Source: Methanococcoides sp. (GTDB lineage Archaea > Halobacteriota > Methanosarcinia > Methanosarcinales > Methanosarcinaceae). From it: a stretch of 64,000 nucleotides of DNA. The notes beneath the pieces were generated by a model, which was not told the origin of the DNA, did no database searches, and saw only the letters and a program-made list of their open reading frames with translations. The translations under genes were made by a program, and so were the position numbers. The DNA lies in NCBI GenBank assembly GCA_021108275.1, contig JAIORD010000027.1, positions 62,001 to 126,000 on the forward strand. The letters are read 5' to 3'. Positions 1-11,490 of this stretch are shown piece by piece; the first letter of the stretch is position 1, and every line of letters starts with the position of its first letter.

Positions 1-2
1 AA

Positions 3-101
3 ATGTCGATAGGCATGACTGAAAAAGAGGTTCTTGAACTTGAATTTGAGAATTTCAAAGAACTTGTCGAACACATCAATGCGATTGGTATGCCTGTATA
101 A
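3..101 (+). CDS. 3' end of an unidentified gene (partial)
   Basis: An open frame runs in from the left edge and stops with TAA. The 32 visible residues are acidic and helix-prone, ending NAIGMPV. There is an ATG at position 3, but it has no visible ribosome binding site, so this is more likely the C-terminus of a longer gene than a small protein. I do not recognise the family. It converges on the polymerase gene that ends at 254. Confidence 0.4.
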   Translation: MSIGMTEKEVLELEFENFKELVEHINAIGMPV

Positions 102-147
102 ATGAAAATTTCACAGTAATATATGGGACACTTTACGATATGGTGTC

Positions 148-196
148 TTGCAACATATTGAAGTTACAATATAGTGCAATTCACAATATATTGCAA
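148..196. repeat. Three copies of a CAATAT-TGCAA motif in a convergent intergenic region
   Basis: ACAATATAGTGCAA (166-179) and ACAATATATTGCAA (183-196) are direct repeats with one mismatch. TTGCAACATATTG (148-160) is the same motif inverted. Together they fill the short gap between two convergent genes. They could form an RNA hairpin acting in termination, or be protein-binding sites. Confidence 0.5.
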
Positions 197-253
197 CATG
201 CTACACGGGGCTTGCATCGCCCCATATCTTTTAGTATCCCGGATCTTCCTGCC

Positions 254-3200
254 TCACATGAAGTCGGAAAGTCCCATCTGTTTTGACTTATCATTTTCGA
301 AAAGGGATTTCATATCATACCCTATCAGTTCGATACGTTGTTTTGTATAGCTGGAAACATTATACTCTTCCGCTACTTTTATGGAAACCTGCAGGTATTT
401 CTTAACAGATCCTTCGTGTACTGTCAGTATCACACGCCCGCCGCATTTCGGACAACTTCCGGTAAGAGGTGGCCTGCGGAACTTGGCAGCACATTTGACA
501 CATCTGGTCCCCTGTCTTGAAAATGCCCTCAGGTTGCCGAACATATCCGGCAGAAAATGTGATGTCAATACCCTTTCCGCAACATCGGGTGCATCCACTG
601 CGCGTATCTTCTTAGCAAGCTCAAGTTGAGCGTCCATTTTCTCCACCATGGTCCCCAGGGTCTTGTATGCACTTTTGAGCGGTCCGGCAGCAATATTGGA
701 TGTGTCGTGGGTGAACATGAACTCCTCATATTGCAGTGTCGTACCCAATCTGCCACTTACAAGGTCCATGGTATCTTCAAAGTCCTTTGGATTTGCGATT
801 GTTTGGGTCGCTTCATAGAATTCCAGCGGGTAGGATGCACACATATCTATATTGTGTGCTTCCTTGTCGACCTCACTTGGATCGAGGCGGGTGGTCAGAA
901 CAAGCGGTGCATCCATCTGTCCTCCCCTCTTGTCGGGAAGATAATCACGGGAAAAATTAAGAAGGCCATCCATAAGAAGCATAACGCAGTCTTCATCCCC
1001 GTCACAGTTCCTCCTTTTTGCTGCATGGAAGTACGGATGTGCATAACCCACTGAAGCAGTGGTGAATCCGAGAAGTCTTCCAAGAACTCCTGCGGATGTG
1101 TGGGGTGCAAGTCCCATAAGAAGCACGCCAACAATATCGTCGATGTGTTTTGTATTGTAGTATGGGGCGACCTTATAATATTTCACTAGCAGATCATCTA
1201 TATACTGTGTGATCCTCAAAATATAGTCGGCGGCATCATATGAGATCACCAGGTCCTGTACCTTGAGGCAAAGTACCTGCTCACTATCGGTTAGGGGTTT
1301 GCCATAGATGTCTTTCAAATAGCCCAGTTCTATCATCCTTTCACAACTGACGCCTATCTCTGATGGTCGTATGTGGGTAAGGGGGATGTCCGACATATCA
1401 TATCGTACAGTACCATCTTTGAATGTGAACAGATCATGTTTAGCTCGGAGAATACCTTTCTCAAGAGGCTCCGGTGTCATGTGCTTTGACATCATCTTCT
1501 TGACACCTTTGAAAGAATCGAGGTGATCCCTTTCTCCTATATTCGCATAAGCTTTCTGATAAATGCTTTTGAAATCGATCTTACGCATGCTGGTACAGGT
1601 GGTCTTGGAATCGCACTTCGGACATTTTGCCTTGTTAACCGAAATCCCACATCTTGGGCAGAACAATTTCGGTAATGTGTATTCTCCACAGTCACATCTG
1701 AATTCAAAGCCTTCCACTCCACACGCAGGGCAGATCCGATTTCCTATCTCTACCGGGATAGTGCCTGCCTTTGAATTCGTGCTGACCTTAAAATTTGCTG
1801 CCTTCTCTAGATTTCGGGTGTTCCCGCCTGCCTCTGCAATGGGGAAAAGCGCATGTGGTGCCGGTGTCATTTTTCGTTTGTCTGATTTTTCCGGTCGCCC
1901 CATTCTGGCACCAATTCTGGTTGGGGCGCGAGGTCTGACTACAAACCAAGCTATCTCATTGATGTTCTCGAGCAGCTCTTCATGTCCGAGTGCCCCCCAT
2001 CCTTTCGATAGCTCCTCATCGAGTCCTAGTGAATGGATAAGCGGAAGTGGCTCTTCTATAATTATTGTTTGATCCTCTACTTTGTGTTGTACAAGGAGGT
2101 CTTCGAGTACCTTCTTCATTCCTGTATCAATTGTTCTTTGCAGTGGCAACTTGAGAAATGAACCGTCCGCTTCAAGCAGACCATCTTCCGAAATAAGGTC
2201 CGCAAGTGCTGTGTATTGGGAATTGTCAATGTCATGCCACAAGTATGTGAATTTTGGGTGCAGTGGTATGTTCAGTTCCTTGCACAGGTCCAATGCGACC
2301 TCTTGAGTCGGCTCATTCAGTTCCGCCTCATCGGTTTCTGCATCTGGGGCAGCTTTCCTGTATTCTTGTATCCACCACTCAAAGCAATATGGGGAAGGTG
2401 CAAGGGGATGGTTATTCTCAAGGAAATCCCCGTAGTTGATTAGTATCTCACCGATATCAATTATTTCTTCTACTTCGGAACGAAGGGCGTATGCCTCATC
2501 GATGGTGTCTATTCTGAGAACATCGCCGTTGTTAAGACGTACTGTGGGCCCTTCGATCGAATCAACCGGGGCCATGCCTGCGGCCTTTCCAGGGCGTTCC
2601 ACCTTAAGCTGTGTCCCGGGTGCGATGAAATCATCCATCACTATCATTCCGGCAGGACTTATGCCCGCAGCTGCGAATGAGGTATTGCGTGATCGTCCGT
2701 ATCGAAGTCTGAACCCGCCGGGTCTTGATGGATGGGAAAAAACAGGTCTTCCTGCAATGAGGTCCCGCATATACTTGTCCTTTGGTTTTATCTTCGGTTT
2801 CCCATCTGTTTCTTCATCTTCACCACTCTCGGATGAACTTTTTACACCGGAGATAAGTTGTTCGAGCCATTCCCAACCATCGATCTTCAGATTTTTCACA
2901 TGCTTTTGTATCTTCGGGGCTTTCAATGCCAGACCTTCGGCAAGTACCAATGCCATTCCGCCACGTACTCGGTTAGTGTCAATTCTCTCAAGGTTGCGGT
3001 GTCCTTCTACCTCTTCCGCTTCGGTGGGTTCTCCATCGATACAGATGGGACAGTTCTCTACAATAAGTCGAATCTCTTCCTCGGAAGGGGTATACTGGAG
3101 ACTTGCAACCCGTTTGTAGAGCATGATCTCTTCGATATAACGCTCAACTTCTTCTTTTCGAGGCTTGTACCTGTCTATACCAACGCCTCTGCGTACATAA

Positions 3201-3691
3201 TCTCCAACAAGGACGGATAATGCCTGTGCTGTACCTCCGGCACTGCGTATTGGGCCTGCATAGAAGATACTTACATATTCAGAACCATCATCGTTCTTTC
3301 CTATACTGGCACGGTCGATCCCTTCAATAGGGGCTGCTACAACACCTTCTGTGAGCATTGCAACAGATACGCGTATGGCAGCTTCGATAGCTTCTGATTT
3401 GGAATCGAACTCTCCTACCTTTCCCTGAGCGACCTCTCTCCCAAGTGCCAGTGCAGCTTCTTCCCTTGACATCGTTTCTTCAAGCTTGCGTATAAGTTCG
3501 GCAACCCCTTTGACCCCGATGAGGTTTTCCACACGATCTGCAAGATCCTTTGCAAGAGGTATCTCTACATGTGGTTTTGGGTCTTTGCCTCTTGATCGGG
3601 CATCGTTTACAATGTTTATCTCTTTTTCTAGTGTGCCTTCAAGGGTGTTGAAGTACTCATTCATTTCATCGCTTGCAACTATTTCTGCCAT
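254..3691 (-). CDS. polC: DNA polymerase D (PolD) large subunit DP2
   Basis: This is the catalytic subunit of the euryarchaeal replicative polymerase PolD, 1145 residues from the chosen start. A cysteine-rich zinc region of CxxC pairs lies in the middle third (CPACG, CPRCG, CPKC). The catalytic double-psi barrel segment NCDGDEDC carries the acidic residues. A second zinc motif (CVKC...CPKC) is near the C-terminus, and the last residues, QMGLSDFM, resemble a PCNA-binding PIP box. No intein interrupts it. An in-frame ATG 22 codons further upstream exists, but the ATG at 3691 is preceded by AAGGGAGAA at good spacing. The small subunit DP1 is not in the window. Confidence 0.96.
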   Translation of the reverse strand: MAEIVASDEMNEYFNTLEGTLEKEINIVNDARSRGKDPKPHVEIPLAKDLADRVENLIGVKGVAELIRKLEETMSREEAALALGREVAQGKVGEFDSKSEAIEAAIRVSVAMLTEGVVAAPIEGIDRASIGKNDDGSEYVSIFYAGPIRSAGGTAQALSVLVGDYVRRGVGIDRYKPRKEEVERYIEEIMLYKRVASLQYTPSEEEIRLIVENCPICIDGEPTEAEEVEGHRNLERIDTNRVRGGMALVLAEGLALKAPKIQKHVKNLKIDGWEWLEQLISGVKSSSESGEDEETDGKPKIKPKDKYMRDLIAGRPVFSHPSRPGGFRLRYGRSRNTSFAAAGISPAGMIVMDDFIAPGTQLKVERPGKAAGMAPVDSIEGPTVRLNNGDVLRIDTIDEAYALRSEVEEIIDIGEILINYGDFLENNHPLAPSPYCFEWWIQEYRKAAPDAETDEAELNEPTQEVALDLCKELNIPLHPKFTYLWHDIDNSQYTALADLISEDGLLEADGSFLKLPLQRTIDTGMKKVLEDLLVQHKVEDQTIIIEEPLPLIHSLGLDEELSKGWGALGHEELLENINEIAWFVVRPRAPTRIGARMGRPEKSDKRKMTPAPHALFPIAEAGGNTRNLEKAANFKVSTNSKAGTIPVEIGNRICPACGVEGFEFRCDCGEYTLPKLFCPRCGISVNKAKCPKCDSKTTCTSMRKIDFKSIYQKAYANIGERDHLDSFKGVKKMMSKHMTPEPLEKGILRAKHDLFTFKDGTVRYDMSDIPLTHIRPSEIGVSCERMIELGYLKDIYGKPLTDSEQVLCLKVQDLVISYDAADYILRITQYIDDLLVKYYKVAPYYNTKHIDDIVGVLLMGLAPHTSAGVLGRLLGFTTASVGYAHPYFHAAKRRNCDGDEDCVMLLMDGLLNFSRDYLPDKRGGQMDAPLVLTTRLDPSEVDKEAHNIDMCASYPLEFYEATQTIANPKDFEDTMDLVSGRLGTTLQYEEFMFTHDTSNIAAGPLKSAYKTLGTMVEKMDAQLELAKKIRAVDAPDVAERVLTSHFLPDMFGNLRAFSRQGTRCVKCAAKFRRPPLTGSCPKCGGRVILTVHEGSVKKYLQVSIKVAEEYNVSSYTKQRIELIGYDMKSLFENDKSKQMGLSDFM

Positions 3692-3834
3692 ATTGGGTTG
3701 TTCTCCCTTCTTGTCAGTGATTATAGGGTGTGAAATTAAAAAGATGTTGATGTCCATTGAAATTAAACCACATGTTTTTATATTTGTTAAATATATTATA
3801 AGTTTGAACTATTTGGTTTAATGAGGTGTATAAA

Positions 3835-4302
3835 ATGAAATTGGGTATACTAACAATTCTGTTGATTATTTCAATGCTTTCAATTCCTGCATCTGCAGAT
3901 CTTTTTGATGATCTGGACATTGCTGTGAACGATTTTAATCTGAACGTTGATCAGGTTCCTTCAAGTGTTAAATATGTTATAGGAAATGAGGAAATGCTCT
4001 TGCTCATCGATATGAACGATGCAAGCGAACTTGCTATAAAAGCAGTGACTAATGTAGATATGGAGGTTACGACGTTTGAAGAAGTGAATGCTTCCAATCC
4101 TGATTTTGAACCAGCCCTTATTATAACTACCAATGAAGATGTAGTGAGGAAGCTCCTGGATTCCGAGGATGCTGTTGCAGATTTCAATGATGCATATGAT
4201 AATGAAGAGATCAAGATAGAGGCAGCAAGCACCATGGATAAGATCATTATCTCTGTAGGTGGAGCGTTCTTGAAAATTTTAGGTTCTGTTGGAATTGTAT
4301 GA
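3835..4302 (+). CDS. Exported protein of unknown function
   Basis: The 155-residue product has a clear N-terminal signal peptide (hydrophobic LGILTILLIISMLSIPASA, with likely cleavage after ASA). An acidic, mostly soluble domain follows. The last 20 residues are mildly hydrophobic but not a clear membrane anchor. GAGGTG sits 6 nt before the ATG at 3835; an in-frame GTG at 3826 lies inside that ribosome site and is rejected. A TATA-like AAATATATTATA lies at about 3789-3800. It is divergent from polC. I recognise no domain. Confidence 0.75.
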   Translation: MKLGILTILLIISMLSIPASADLFDDLDIAVNDFNLNVDQVPSSVKYVIGNEEMLLLIDMNDASELAIKAVTNVDMEVTTFEEVNASNPDFEPALIITTNEDVVRKLLDSEDAVADFNDAYDNEEIKIEAASTMDKIIISVGGAFLKILGSVGIV

Positions 4303-4556
4303 ATATCGCATTAAAATATATATTTTAATTCTTCTCCTTTTTTTACATTTTTCTCTTTTTTAAGGGTTATGGGATGTTGAAGATCATAGTTAACTCTCAT
4401 ATTATATTATTATTATAATAGTATTTATTACGTTTTGTTTATAAATGCTTACCAGAAACTACATAAAAGTATATGTTCAATTAAGTTCAATTTCGGCTTA
4501 TGAAAAACTTATTGATCCAAAGCTGGGTCTGAATTGATAATTATGAGGTACAAATA

Positions 4557-6272
4557 ATGACAGTAAAAATAACGGAAACTATTCTGAGGGATGCTCACCA
4601 ATCCCTTCTCGCAACACGTATGCGAACCCGTAACATGCTGCCTATCATCGACAAACTTGATGAGGTTGGCTACTATTCCCTTGAAATGTGGGGTGGTGCA
4701 ACATTCGATACCTGTATCCGTTATCTGAACGAAGACCCATGGGAGCGGCTCCGGGAGCTTAAGAGTCGCATGGAGAAAACTCCTGCACAGATGCTACTTA
4801 GGGGTCAGAACCTTGTGGGCTATCGTCATTATTCTGATGACGTTGTGGAAAAATTCGTTACCAAAGCCCATGAGAACGGCATTGATATCTTCAGGATATT
4901 CGATGCTGTTAATGATATACGCAACATGGAGAAAGCTATCTCAGTTGCAAAGAATGTCGGTGCTCATGTACAGGGCACTATCAGTTATACAATAAGTCCG
5001 GTACATACAGTGGAAAAATATGTCGAGTTTGCAAATGAGCTTGCTGAACTTGATTGTGATTCTATCTGTATCAAGGACATGGCAGGGCTTCTCGCACCAC
5101 ACGAGGCATATGAGCTTATAACTTCACTCAAGAAAGAGGTAGGACTTCCTGTGGCACTCCACTGCCATTGTACATCAGGGATGGCATCCATGAGCTACAT
5201 GGCTGCATGTAAAGCAGGTGTCGATATTCTCGATACTGCACTTTCTCCCCTGGCAGGGGGAACTTCCCAACCACCTACAGAATCTGTTGTTGCTGCTCTC
5301 CAGAGGACTAAATATGACACAGGACTTGATCTTGGGAAATTCACAGCAGCTTCAAAATATTTCAAGGACCTTAAAGAAGAGTTCCGGGGTATCCTTGATC
5401 CTATTTCAGAGCAGGTCGATACTAACGTATTGTTGTATCAGATCCCTGGCGGTATGCTTTCCAATCTTGTTTCACAGCTTAAGGAGCAGAATGCCCTTGA
5501 TAAATATGAGGCAGTTCTGGAGGAAATGCCAAAAGTACGTGAGGAGCTTGGTTATCCTCCACTTGTCACCCCTACCAGCCAGATCGTAGGTACACAGGCT
5601 GTGTTGAATGTGCTTATGGGTGAGCGTTACAAGGTAGTTCCAAATGAGGTCAAGGATTATGTGCGTGGTTTCTATGGAAGGTCACCTGCACCTATCAGTT
5701 CTGAAATGATCGCGAAGATAATTGGCGATGAGGTCCCTATCACAGTTCGTCCTGCCGACCTTCTCAAACCTGAGTACGAGTCCCTTAAAAAAGAGGCTGA
5801 GGAGATGGGTCTTGTGAAGAAGGAGGAGGATGTCCTTACATATATCCTGTATCCTGCGATCGCACCTAAGTTCCTGCTTGGTGAATCTGAGGAGGAGGAG
5901 CTTGTTGCAGTAAAGGCAGCTACTGGTGTTGCACCGGTGAATGTGGCCATACCAACAGATTATAGGGTTGAGATCGAAGGCGAGGTATTCGAGGTCAAAG
6001 TAGAGCCTGCCGGAGGTTCTGTAACTGTTGCTGAGAAGTCTTCAAAGGCTGTTGAATGTGAGGGTGCGGTTACAAGCCACATGCAGGGAATGGTCCTTTC
6101 CATGAACGTCAGTGTCGGGGATACTGTTGAAGAAGGGGACAAGGTCTGTGTGATAGAAGCCATGAAGATGGAGAATGCTATCCATGCTTCCCATAGCGGT
6201 GTGGTAAAGGAGATCTTCGTTTCCGAAGGGGATCTGGTCGGTACGGGCGAAGTACTGATGGCTATTAACTAA
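4557..6272 (+). CDS. pycB: Pyruvate carboxylase subunit B (carboxyltransferase plus biotin carrier)
   Basis: This subunit transfers CO2 from carboxybiotin to pyruvate, forming oxaloacetate for biosynthesis through the partial TCA pathway. The 571-residue protein has an HMGL-like TIM-barrel carboxyltransferase at the N-terminus ([25 protein letters not shown] metal region), a conserved carboxylase middle domain, and a C-terminal biotinyl domain with EAMKMEN near residue 536, whose lysine is biotinylated. It is OadA-like. GAGGTAC precedes the ATG. The ATP-dependent biotin carboxylase subunit and the biotin ligase follow directly, so one operon makes and modifies the enzyme. Confidence 0.95.
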   Translation: MTVKITETILRDAHQSLLATRMRTRNMLPIIDKLDEVGYYSLEMWGGATFDTCIRYLNEDPWERLRELKSRMEKTPAQMLLRGQNLVGYRHYSDDVVEKFVTKAHENGIDIFRIFDAVNDIRNMEKAISVAKNVGAHVQGTISYTISPVHTVEKYVEFANELAELDCDSICIKDMAGLLAPHEAYELITSLKKEVGLPVALHCHCTSGMASMSYMAACKAGVDILDTALSPLAGGTSQPPTESVVAALQRTKYDTGLDLGKFTAASKYFKDLKEEFRGILDPISEQVDTNVLLYQIPGGMLSNLVSQLKEQNALDKYEAVLEEMPKVREELGYPPLVTPTSQIVGTQAVLNVLMGERYKVVPNEVKDYVRGFYGRSPAPISSEMIAKIIGDEVPITVRPADLLKPEYESLKKEAEEMGLVKKEEDVLTYILYPAIAPKFLLGESEEEELVAVKAATGVAPVNVAIPTDYRVEIEGEVFEVKVEPAGGSVTVAEKSSKAVECEGAVTSHMQGMVLSMNVSVGDTVEEGDKVCVIEAMKMENAIHASHSGVVKEIFVSEGDLVGTGEVLMAIN

Positions 6273-6286
6273 CAGGAGTTCTTATC

Positions 6287-7783
6287 ATGTTCAAGAAAGT
6301 CCTTATAGCAAACAGGGGTGAGATCGCTATCCGTATAATGCGTGCATGCAGGGAACTTGATGTTTCCACAGTTGCTGTATATTCGGATGCTGACAAGAAT
6401 GCCCTTTTTCCAAAATATGCAGATGAAGCATATCATATCGGTCCTTCACCTTCAAGCCAGAGTTATCTGAACATGGACAAGATAATCGAAGTGGCAAAAG
6501 AGTCGGGTGCGGAAGGGATCCACCCTGGATATGGTTTCCTTTCAGAGAACCCGGTTTTCGCAAAGAAGTGTAAGGCTGCTGGAATCGTGTTCATCGGTCC
6601 TTCCAGTGAGGTCATTGAGAAGATGGGCAGCAAGATCGCTGCAAGAAAACTTATGGTCGAAGCTGGTGTTCCTGTGGTCCCGGGATATGACAAGGCCATT
6701 GAAGATGTGGATGAAGCCCTCGAGATGGCTGATTCTATTGGTTATCCTGTGATGATAAAAGCATCTGCAGGTGGCGGTGGTATCGGTATGAAAGTCGTCT
6801 ATTCAAAGGACGATTTCAAGTCTTCTCTGGTGTCTATCCAATCGGTAGCACAATCTGCCTTTGGTGATCCTACTGTATTCATTGAGAAATATGTGGAAGA
6901 ACCTCGTCATATCGAGTTCCAGATACTTGCAGATAGTCATGGTAACACCGTTTATGTGTCGGATAGGGAATGCTCTATACAACGCAGGCATCAAAAGCTC
7001 ATGGAAGAAGCGCCATCCCCGGTGCTGAGCCCGGAACTGCGTAAGAAAATGGGTGAGACTGCTGTCAAGGCGGCAAAGTCCATCGGTTATGAGAATGCAG
7101 GTACTGTCGAGTTCCTTTATTCCAAGGGTGATTTCTATTTCCTCGAGGTCAATACACGTCTTCAGGTGGAACATTGTATCACAGAGCTTGTTACCGGTAT
7201 CGATCTTGCGAAACAGCAGTTGCTTATTGCATGTGGTAAGGAACTTCCTTTCAAGCAGGAAGATATTAAGATAACAGGTCATGCATTCGAGTGCCGTATC
7301 AATGCCGAAGACCCTCTCAATGATTTTGCACCTTCTCCGGGTAAGATCACCAGGTACCGCTCACCAGGTGGTCCGGGTGTACGTATAGACAGTGGTGTTT
7401 ATATGGGCTATGTCATACCTCCTTTCTATGATTCGATGGTTGCAAAGCTTTGTACCTGGGGTGAAACTCGCGAAGAGGCTATTAGCAGGATGAAGCGGGC
7501 ACTTTATGAGTTTGTCATCATTGGTGTAACTACCAATATTCCATTCCATAAGGCTGTCCTTTCCAATGAGGCGTTCGTACGTGGGGACCTGACCACTCAT
7601 TTCATCGATGACCATAATATCCTTGAGGCAGTAAAGGAAGTCGTGGAGCATGAAAAGGAAAAAGGTTTCACTCTTGCATCTGTCCTTGGTAATAATTCAC
7701 GTAAGACAGCAGTTGCTACCGCGGCAGTCAGTGCTTATGTAAATGCTGCAAAACAGCAGTCAAACTGTCAACAGACTAAATAA
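6287..7783 (+). CDS. pycA: Pyruvate carboxylase subunit A (biotin carboxylase)
   Basis: This is the ATP-grasp subunit that carboxylates the biotin on PycB using ATP and bicarbonate. The 498-residue protein has the N-terminal fold starting [14 protein letters not shown], the ATP-binding loop GGGGIGMK, the catalytic region [10 protein letters not shown] and the C-terminal biotin carboxylase domain, as in AccC. It starts 14 nt after pycB with AGGAG before the ATG. The length matches the archaeal two-subunit type. Confidence 0.96.
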   Translation: MFKKVLIANRGEIAIRIMRACRELDVSTVAVYSDADKNALFPKYADEAYHIGPSPSSQSYLNMDKIIEVAKESGAEGIHPGYGFLSENPVFAKKCKAAGIVFIGPSSEVIEKMGSKIAARKLMVEAGVPVVPGYDKAIEDVDEALEMADSIGYPVMIKASAGGGGIGMKVVYSKDDFKSSLVSIQSVAQSAFGDPTVFIEKYVEEPRHIEFQILADSHGNTVYVSDRECSIQRRHQKLMEEAPSPVLSPELRKKMGETAVKAAKSIGYENAGTVEFLYSKGDFYFLEVNTRLQVEHCITELVTGIDLAKQQLLIACGKELPFKQEDIKITGHAFECRINAEDPLNDFAPSPGKITRYRSPGGPGVRIDSGVYMGYVIPPFYDSMVAKLCTWGETREEAISRMKRALYEFVIIGVTTNIPFHKAVLSNEAFVRGDLTTHFIDDHNILEAVKEVVEHEKEKGFTLASVLGNNSRKTAVATAAVSAYVNAAKQQSNCQQTK

Positions 7784-7831
7784 GGTCTGTTGATATATTG
7801 TTCTATTATCATTTGAATTTGGGGGGATTAC

Positions 7832-8797
7832 TTGACTGACAAGAAAATGGATATAATCAGAGCTTTGAAAAATGCAGGAACTGATCCAATTTCCGGTGAA
7901 GAACTTGGGCAAAGACTTGGTATTTCCAGAACGATGGTCTGGAAATATATTAAAGCACTTGGTGAGGAAGGCTATGTCATAAAATCCTCGCCTGGTTCCG
8001 GTCATGTTCTGGTCTCAGCGCCCGACAAACTTTATCCGTCGGAGATAATGGATGGTCTTGACACGAGTATCATCGGGGGGGATATTCGGTATTTCGATGA
8101 GGTTGATTCAACCAATGATGTCGCAAAGAAGATGGGACCACTGTCAGATGAAGGTTCTGTTGTAATTGCTGAAATGCAGGACAGTGGTCGTGGTCGTAAA
8201 GGTGGACATTGGGTATCTCCAAGGGGTGGTGTCTGGATGTCCGTTATCCTTAAACCGAATGTGGTTCCAGCATATGCGCCACGTTTTACTCTCATGGCCG
8301 GGGTTGCCGTTGCAAGGGCAATTCGTGAATTTGGTATTGAGGCATCTCTTAAATGGCCAAATGATGTTTTGGTCGGGGATAAGAAGGTCTGTGGAATTCT
8401 GACAGAACTGGATGCGGAAACCGATCAGATCAATTTTGTTGTCATTGGTATGGGTATCAATGTCAATGTTTCCATCGAAGACCTTTCGGAAGATATCAGG
8501 TCGAGTTCAACAAGTCTTAGTGAGATAAAAGGCGAAGAGCTGGATAGGATCGCTTTTGTTCAGGCATTGTTGAGGGCACTTGAAGATGAGTATGTCCGGT
8601 CTAAGACTTTAGGTTTCGATTCAATTCTTGAGGAGTGGAGATCCCTGTCTTCAACTATAGGTCGGGATGTGGATGTGGTGACGCCGCAAAGGATGATAAG
8701 CGGAAAAGCAGTAGGTATCACTGAAAATGGTACTCTTCTTGTGGAGACTGCAGAAGGTCTGGAAGAGATCGTTGCCGGAAGTTGCATTCATAGATAA
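7832..8797 (+). CDS. birA: Biotin-protein ligase with N-terminal HTH (BirA-type)
   Basis: The 321-residue protein attaches biotin to the carrier lysine of PycB. Residues about 1-60 form a winged HTH (GEELGQRLGISRTMVWKYI). The ligase domain has the biotinyl-AMP loop GRGRKGG near residue 118 and KWPNDV, and a C-terminal SH3-like domain ends it. The HTH suggests it may also repress transcription, as in E. coli BirA; that is inference. The start is TTG at 7832, because GGGGGGAT sits just upstream. The next in-frame ATG is at 7847. It follows pycA by 48 nt. Confidence 0.93.
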   Translation: MTDKKMDIIRALKNAGTDPISGEELGQRLGISRTMVWKYIKALGEEGYVIKSSPGSGHVLVSAPDKLYPSEIMDGLDTSIIGGDIRYFDEVDSTNDVAKKMGPLSDEGSVVIAEMQDSGRGRKGGHWVSPRGGVWMSVILKPNVVPAYAPRFTLMAGVAVARAIREFGIEASLKWPNDVLVGDKKVCGILTELDAETDQINFVVIGMGINVNVSIEDLSEDIRSSSTSLSEIKGEELDRIAFVQALLRALEDEYVRSKTLGFDSILEEWRSLSSTIGRDVDVVTPQRMISGKAVGITENGTLLVETAEGLEEIVAGSCIHR

Positions 8798-8800
8798 TGG

Positions 8801-9364
8801 GTGTGGCGCGTGGAACAAAGAGAGTTAAGACCTTTACTTTCCATCCTTTTGCTATTTTTAATATTTTTTATTTATGTCTTCCCTGTATCGGCTGCAAATG
8901 ATGATGTCCGCATCCGAATTATTGATGGTAAGGGTATTTTCATTGAGACCAAGGGTGAATGGCAGTTCAGTCAGGGATATCTCTTTGTGGTCAAGGATGT
9001 GAGTGATGATGGCGATGTTTGGGTGGAACTTTCGCTTGACAGTGTTGCTCTCAAGGATGGGATACTGAGCGAAGGTTCTGTTTTTACCTACTCGCATAAT
9101 TCAAAAGAGATATTTAACATTACTCTGGATGCCATTTACTATGGGCCTGACGGTGAATTGATCACATTCACTCCGGTATATCAGTATCTTGATCCGTCAC
9201 TACCTGCACCCGTGTTTGAGGAGCCGGACAGTTCCTCGAACGTTCCGAATATTCCTGTCGAAAATAACAGTACGGCAGAGAACGTTCCAGGATTCAGTTT
9301 TGTTATGGCTGTTTTGAGTATGGCTTGTTTTGTAATTTTCAAACGTTTCTCCTGGAATAAATAA
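8801..9364 (+). CDS. PGF-CTERM surface protein of unknown function
   Basis: The 187-residue product has an N-terminal signal peptide ending VFPVSAA, a beta-rich extracellular domain, a short Ser/Asn/Pro linker, and a C-terminal NVPGFSF plus hydrophobic stretch plus Lys/Arg tail. That layout is the PGF-CTERM sorting signal processed by archaeosortase A, so the protein is probably lipid-anchored at the S-layer. GTG starts at 8801 and 8810 are both possible; neither has a strong ribosome site. It begins 3 nt after birA but shows no link to biotin. Confidence 0.75.
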   Translation: MWRVEQRELRPLLSILLLFLIFFIYVFPVSAANDDVRIRIIDGKGIFIETKGEWQFSQGYLFVVKDVSDDGDVWVELSLDSVALKDGILSEGSVFTYSHNSKEIFNITLDAIYYGPDGELITFTPVYQYLDPSLPAPVFEEPDSSSNVPNIPVENNSTAENVPGFSFVMAVLSMACFVIFKRFSWNK

Positions 9365-9576
9365 TTGGAATTTAACAGGCATCATTCAAAAAAGTTGTCT
9401 GAGATATCGGAAAATCGTCATATGGATCGACTATGTCTATAGTTCTACTATTGATCTGAATATGGGTCCGACTGGATATATGCTGAAAATAAGTCCTTGT
9501 AATGATGAATGGACGTAAAAATGATAAATGATCAAATAACAATGTAAAATAAAAAATAATAAATGAGATAATAAGC

Positions 9577-10500
9577 TTAAAGCTTAAGATCTCCCTTCTC
9601 CATCAATAATCTAAGGTCTTCAAGACTCATCCTTCCTGTCTTTTCAAACTTCTCTTTTGCAACAATGTGTTTATCATCCAGTTTCTTCTCATCCTTTTCA
9701 ACCTGGATCTCATTGAGCTTGTCAAGATATACGCTGAGTTCATCTCTGAGCTCTGATACCTTTGTCTTCAGTGGGTCGATCTTTTCCCTTATGGGTGAGA
9801 CGACATCATAGGTCTCTTTGATCTGGGCATGATAGAGGTCTGCTTCCTTTCGAAGTTCATCGATCTTCTTGTAGGATGCAAGCATTGAAAGATGGTGTTT
9901 CTGTGACTCTTCTGCAAGTCCCTTTACATCCTTTCCAACAGTCCCATCGGCTTTGTAGATCGACTCTGATGATCTGTATGTTTCCACGATCTTGCTATGT
10001 AGCTCATCGGCCTGACTTGCAGCATCGATCCTCTCTCCAAGGTCGGAAAGTTTTTCGAAAATATCAATCTCATGTTTGAGGGGAATGTCTGCATTTAAGA
10101 ACTTATCAAGTTCGCCGGCATATGCTTTTGACAGAGATTCCACACTACCACGAGATTGCTTGTTGTATTCATCACGCTTTGTTTTAAGCTCGGTGATACT
10201 GCCGGTGACCTTGTCCTTTTCGCTGCGGATCTGATCTCTTGTGCCCTTTATCTCTGAGATCTTCTCATTAGCGATATCACGAAGTTTCTTCTCTTCGCGT
10301 GCCTTTGTTGCAAGTTCCTTTACTTGCGCGTTAAGCTTGTCCCTTTTCTCTTTCAGCTCATCGATATTTGTGCGATGGAGTTTCAGATCTCTAAAAACAC
10401 CTTTCAGGGTACGTTCGTTCTGTGTGATCTTCGTCCTGTAATCGTTAACGGTGGTCTTCAGGTCCTTTTCACTCATGGTTGATACATCTGTTGTGGTCAT
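9577..10500 (-). CDS. Archaeal coiled-coil protein (COG1340-like)
   Basis: The 307-residue protein is almost entirely charged heptad-rich coiled coil (K/E/D/R/L), interrupted near the middle by a less regular stretch. It ends with a conserved-looking EKFEKTGRMSLEDLRLLMEKG module, typical of archaeal COG1340 proteins of unknown function. It has no membrane segment or nucleotide-binding motif. Its start codon overlaps the stop of the upstream coiled-coil gene (ATGA), so translation is probably coupled. It is the last gene of the mcm cluster. Confidence 0.8.
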   Translation of the reverse strand: MTTTDVSTMSEKDLKTTVNDYRTKITQNERTLKGVFRDLKLHRTNIDELKEKRDKLNAQVKELATKAREEKKLRDIANEKISEIKGTRDQIRSEKDKVTGSITELKTKRDEYNKQSRGSVESLSKAYAGELDKFLNADIPLKHEIDIFEKLSDLGERIDAASQADELHSKIVETYRSSESIYKADGTVGKDVKGLAEESQKHHLSMLASYKKIDELRKEADLYHAQIKETYDVVSPIREKIDPLKTKVSELRDELSVYLDKLNEIQVEKDEKKLDDKHIVAKEKFEKTGRMSLEDLRLLMEKGDLKL

Positions 10501-11156
10501 GCGTCAGCCTCCGGCGTGTTCTCTTCAGTGACGGGATTCTTTTCCCAGTGCTCAAGGGCTTCATTATGGCTCTTTATTCTGTTTTCAAGCCATCCGTGGC
10601 GTGGTGAGATCGTCTTAAGTTCCTCAGTTGCTTTATGGAAGTTTTCGTCAAGGGCTTTAATACCAATGGTCCCTGCAAGCTCATTGCTGGCTTCGATAGC
10701 ACCATTGACCTTTGCTTTTATCTGTTGAACGGAGCTCTGGACGGTTTCATGTGTGCTCATACCATCCAGCTTGGTCAATAGTTCATCAACTACCTGCTTT
10801 TCTTCATTGATATTGATGAGGCGCCTGACTTTGGTAAATCCGTCATTTGCAGCATGCATCAGCTTGTTATCAAGCAGTTTGTCATCGATGTCAGTGAACA
10901 TGTTCCCAAGAACGTTCTCTGCCTGATGGTAGAGCTGTTGACGTTTCTCTTTCAGAACCTCAATGCGGGTCAGGGTATCTTCCTTTTCCTGCTTTGAGGA
11001 TCCTATCTGTTCTTTCAGTGCCTTTGATCTTCCATCGAGCTCTCTGAACTCTCTGTTGTATTCTTCCAGAAGACGCTTGTGCTTTGCTATAACGCTTTTG
11101 ATAAGCTCATCTTTGTCAAGAATGGAAGTTTCATTAATCATATTACTTTCACTCAT
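10497..11156 (-). CDS. Second coiled-coil protein, coupled to its downstream paralogue
   Basis: The 219-residue protein is mostly coiled coil (residues about 10-80 and 130-200) with an acidic tail. The ATG at 11156 is preceded by GGTG at suitable spacing. An in-frame start at 11210 would overlap the upstream DUF424 gene and is less likely. It overlaps the next coiled-coil gene by 4 nt, so the two products probably form a complex. Its function is unknown; it lies in the mcm-DUF424 gene string. Confidence 0.75.
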   Translation of the reverse strand: MSESNMINETSILDKDELIKSVIAKHKRLLEEYNREFRELDGRSKALKEQIGSSKQEKEDTLTRIEVLKEKRQQLYHQAENVLGNMFTDIDDKLLDNKLMHAANDGFTKVRRLININEEKQVVDELLTKLDGMSTHETVQSSVQQIKAKVNGAIEASNELAGTIGIKALDENFHKATEELKTISPRHGWLENRIKSHNEALEHWEKNPVTEENTPEADA

Positions 11157-11187
11157 ATTTACACCAATATTTTGATAAATGTAAAAT

Positions 11188-11478
11188 TCATAATCTGTAT
11201 ATCTGGGCATGTGGTATGCCGTCTATGTATATGACGCATTCCGGATCAATAGCACCAGAATCAATGGCGCATTGAACTGAATGTGTTCCAAATATGTTTG
11301 CACTCGGAGCGTTCCTTATAGCTTGTATGATGGTCTCTTCGGATGCTATCTCTCCTTTGTAGAAACCTTCCGAGATATCTATCACAATTTCACCTTTTAT
11401 CAGCTTCTTTCCGACCAGTTCTTTGTCACAAACAGCGACGAGGATCTGATTCGTGGATCTGTGTATTTTCAGGTACAT
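11188..11478 (-). CDS. DUF424 family protein
   Basis: The 96-residue protein begins MYLKIHR and contains AVCDKELVGK and the C-terminal NIFGTHSVQCAIDSG, the pattern of the archaeal DUF424 family. Its biochemical role is unknown. It starts 12 nt downstream of mcm, with GGCGAAG before the ATG, so it is co-transcribed with the helicase. The position suggests, but does not prove, a role near replication or translation. Confidence 0.88.
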   Translation of the reverse strand: MYLKIHRSTNQILVAVCDKELVGKKLIKGEIVIDISEGFYKGEIASEETIIQAIRNAPSANIFGTHSVQCAIDSGAIDPECVIYIDGIPHAQIYRL

Positions 11479-11490
11479 ATCTTCGCCTTA

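Noticed and set aside
1563-3119. Long plus-strand ORFs (up to 227 codons) opposite polC
   Set aside because: They are antisense shadows with Ser/Arg-rich, low-information translations; the polC frame is unambiguous.
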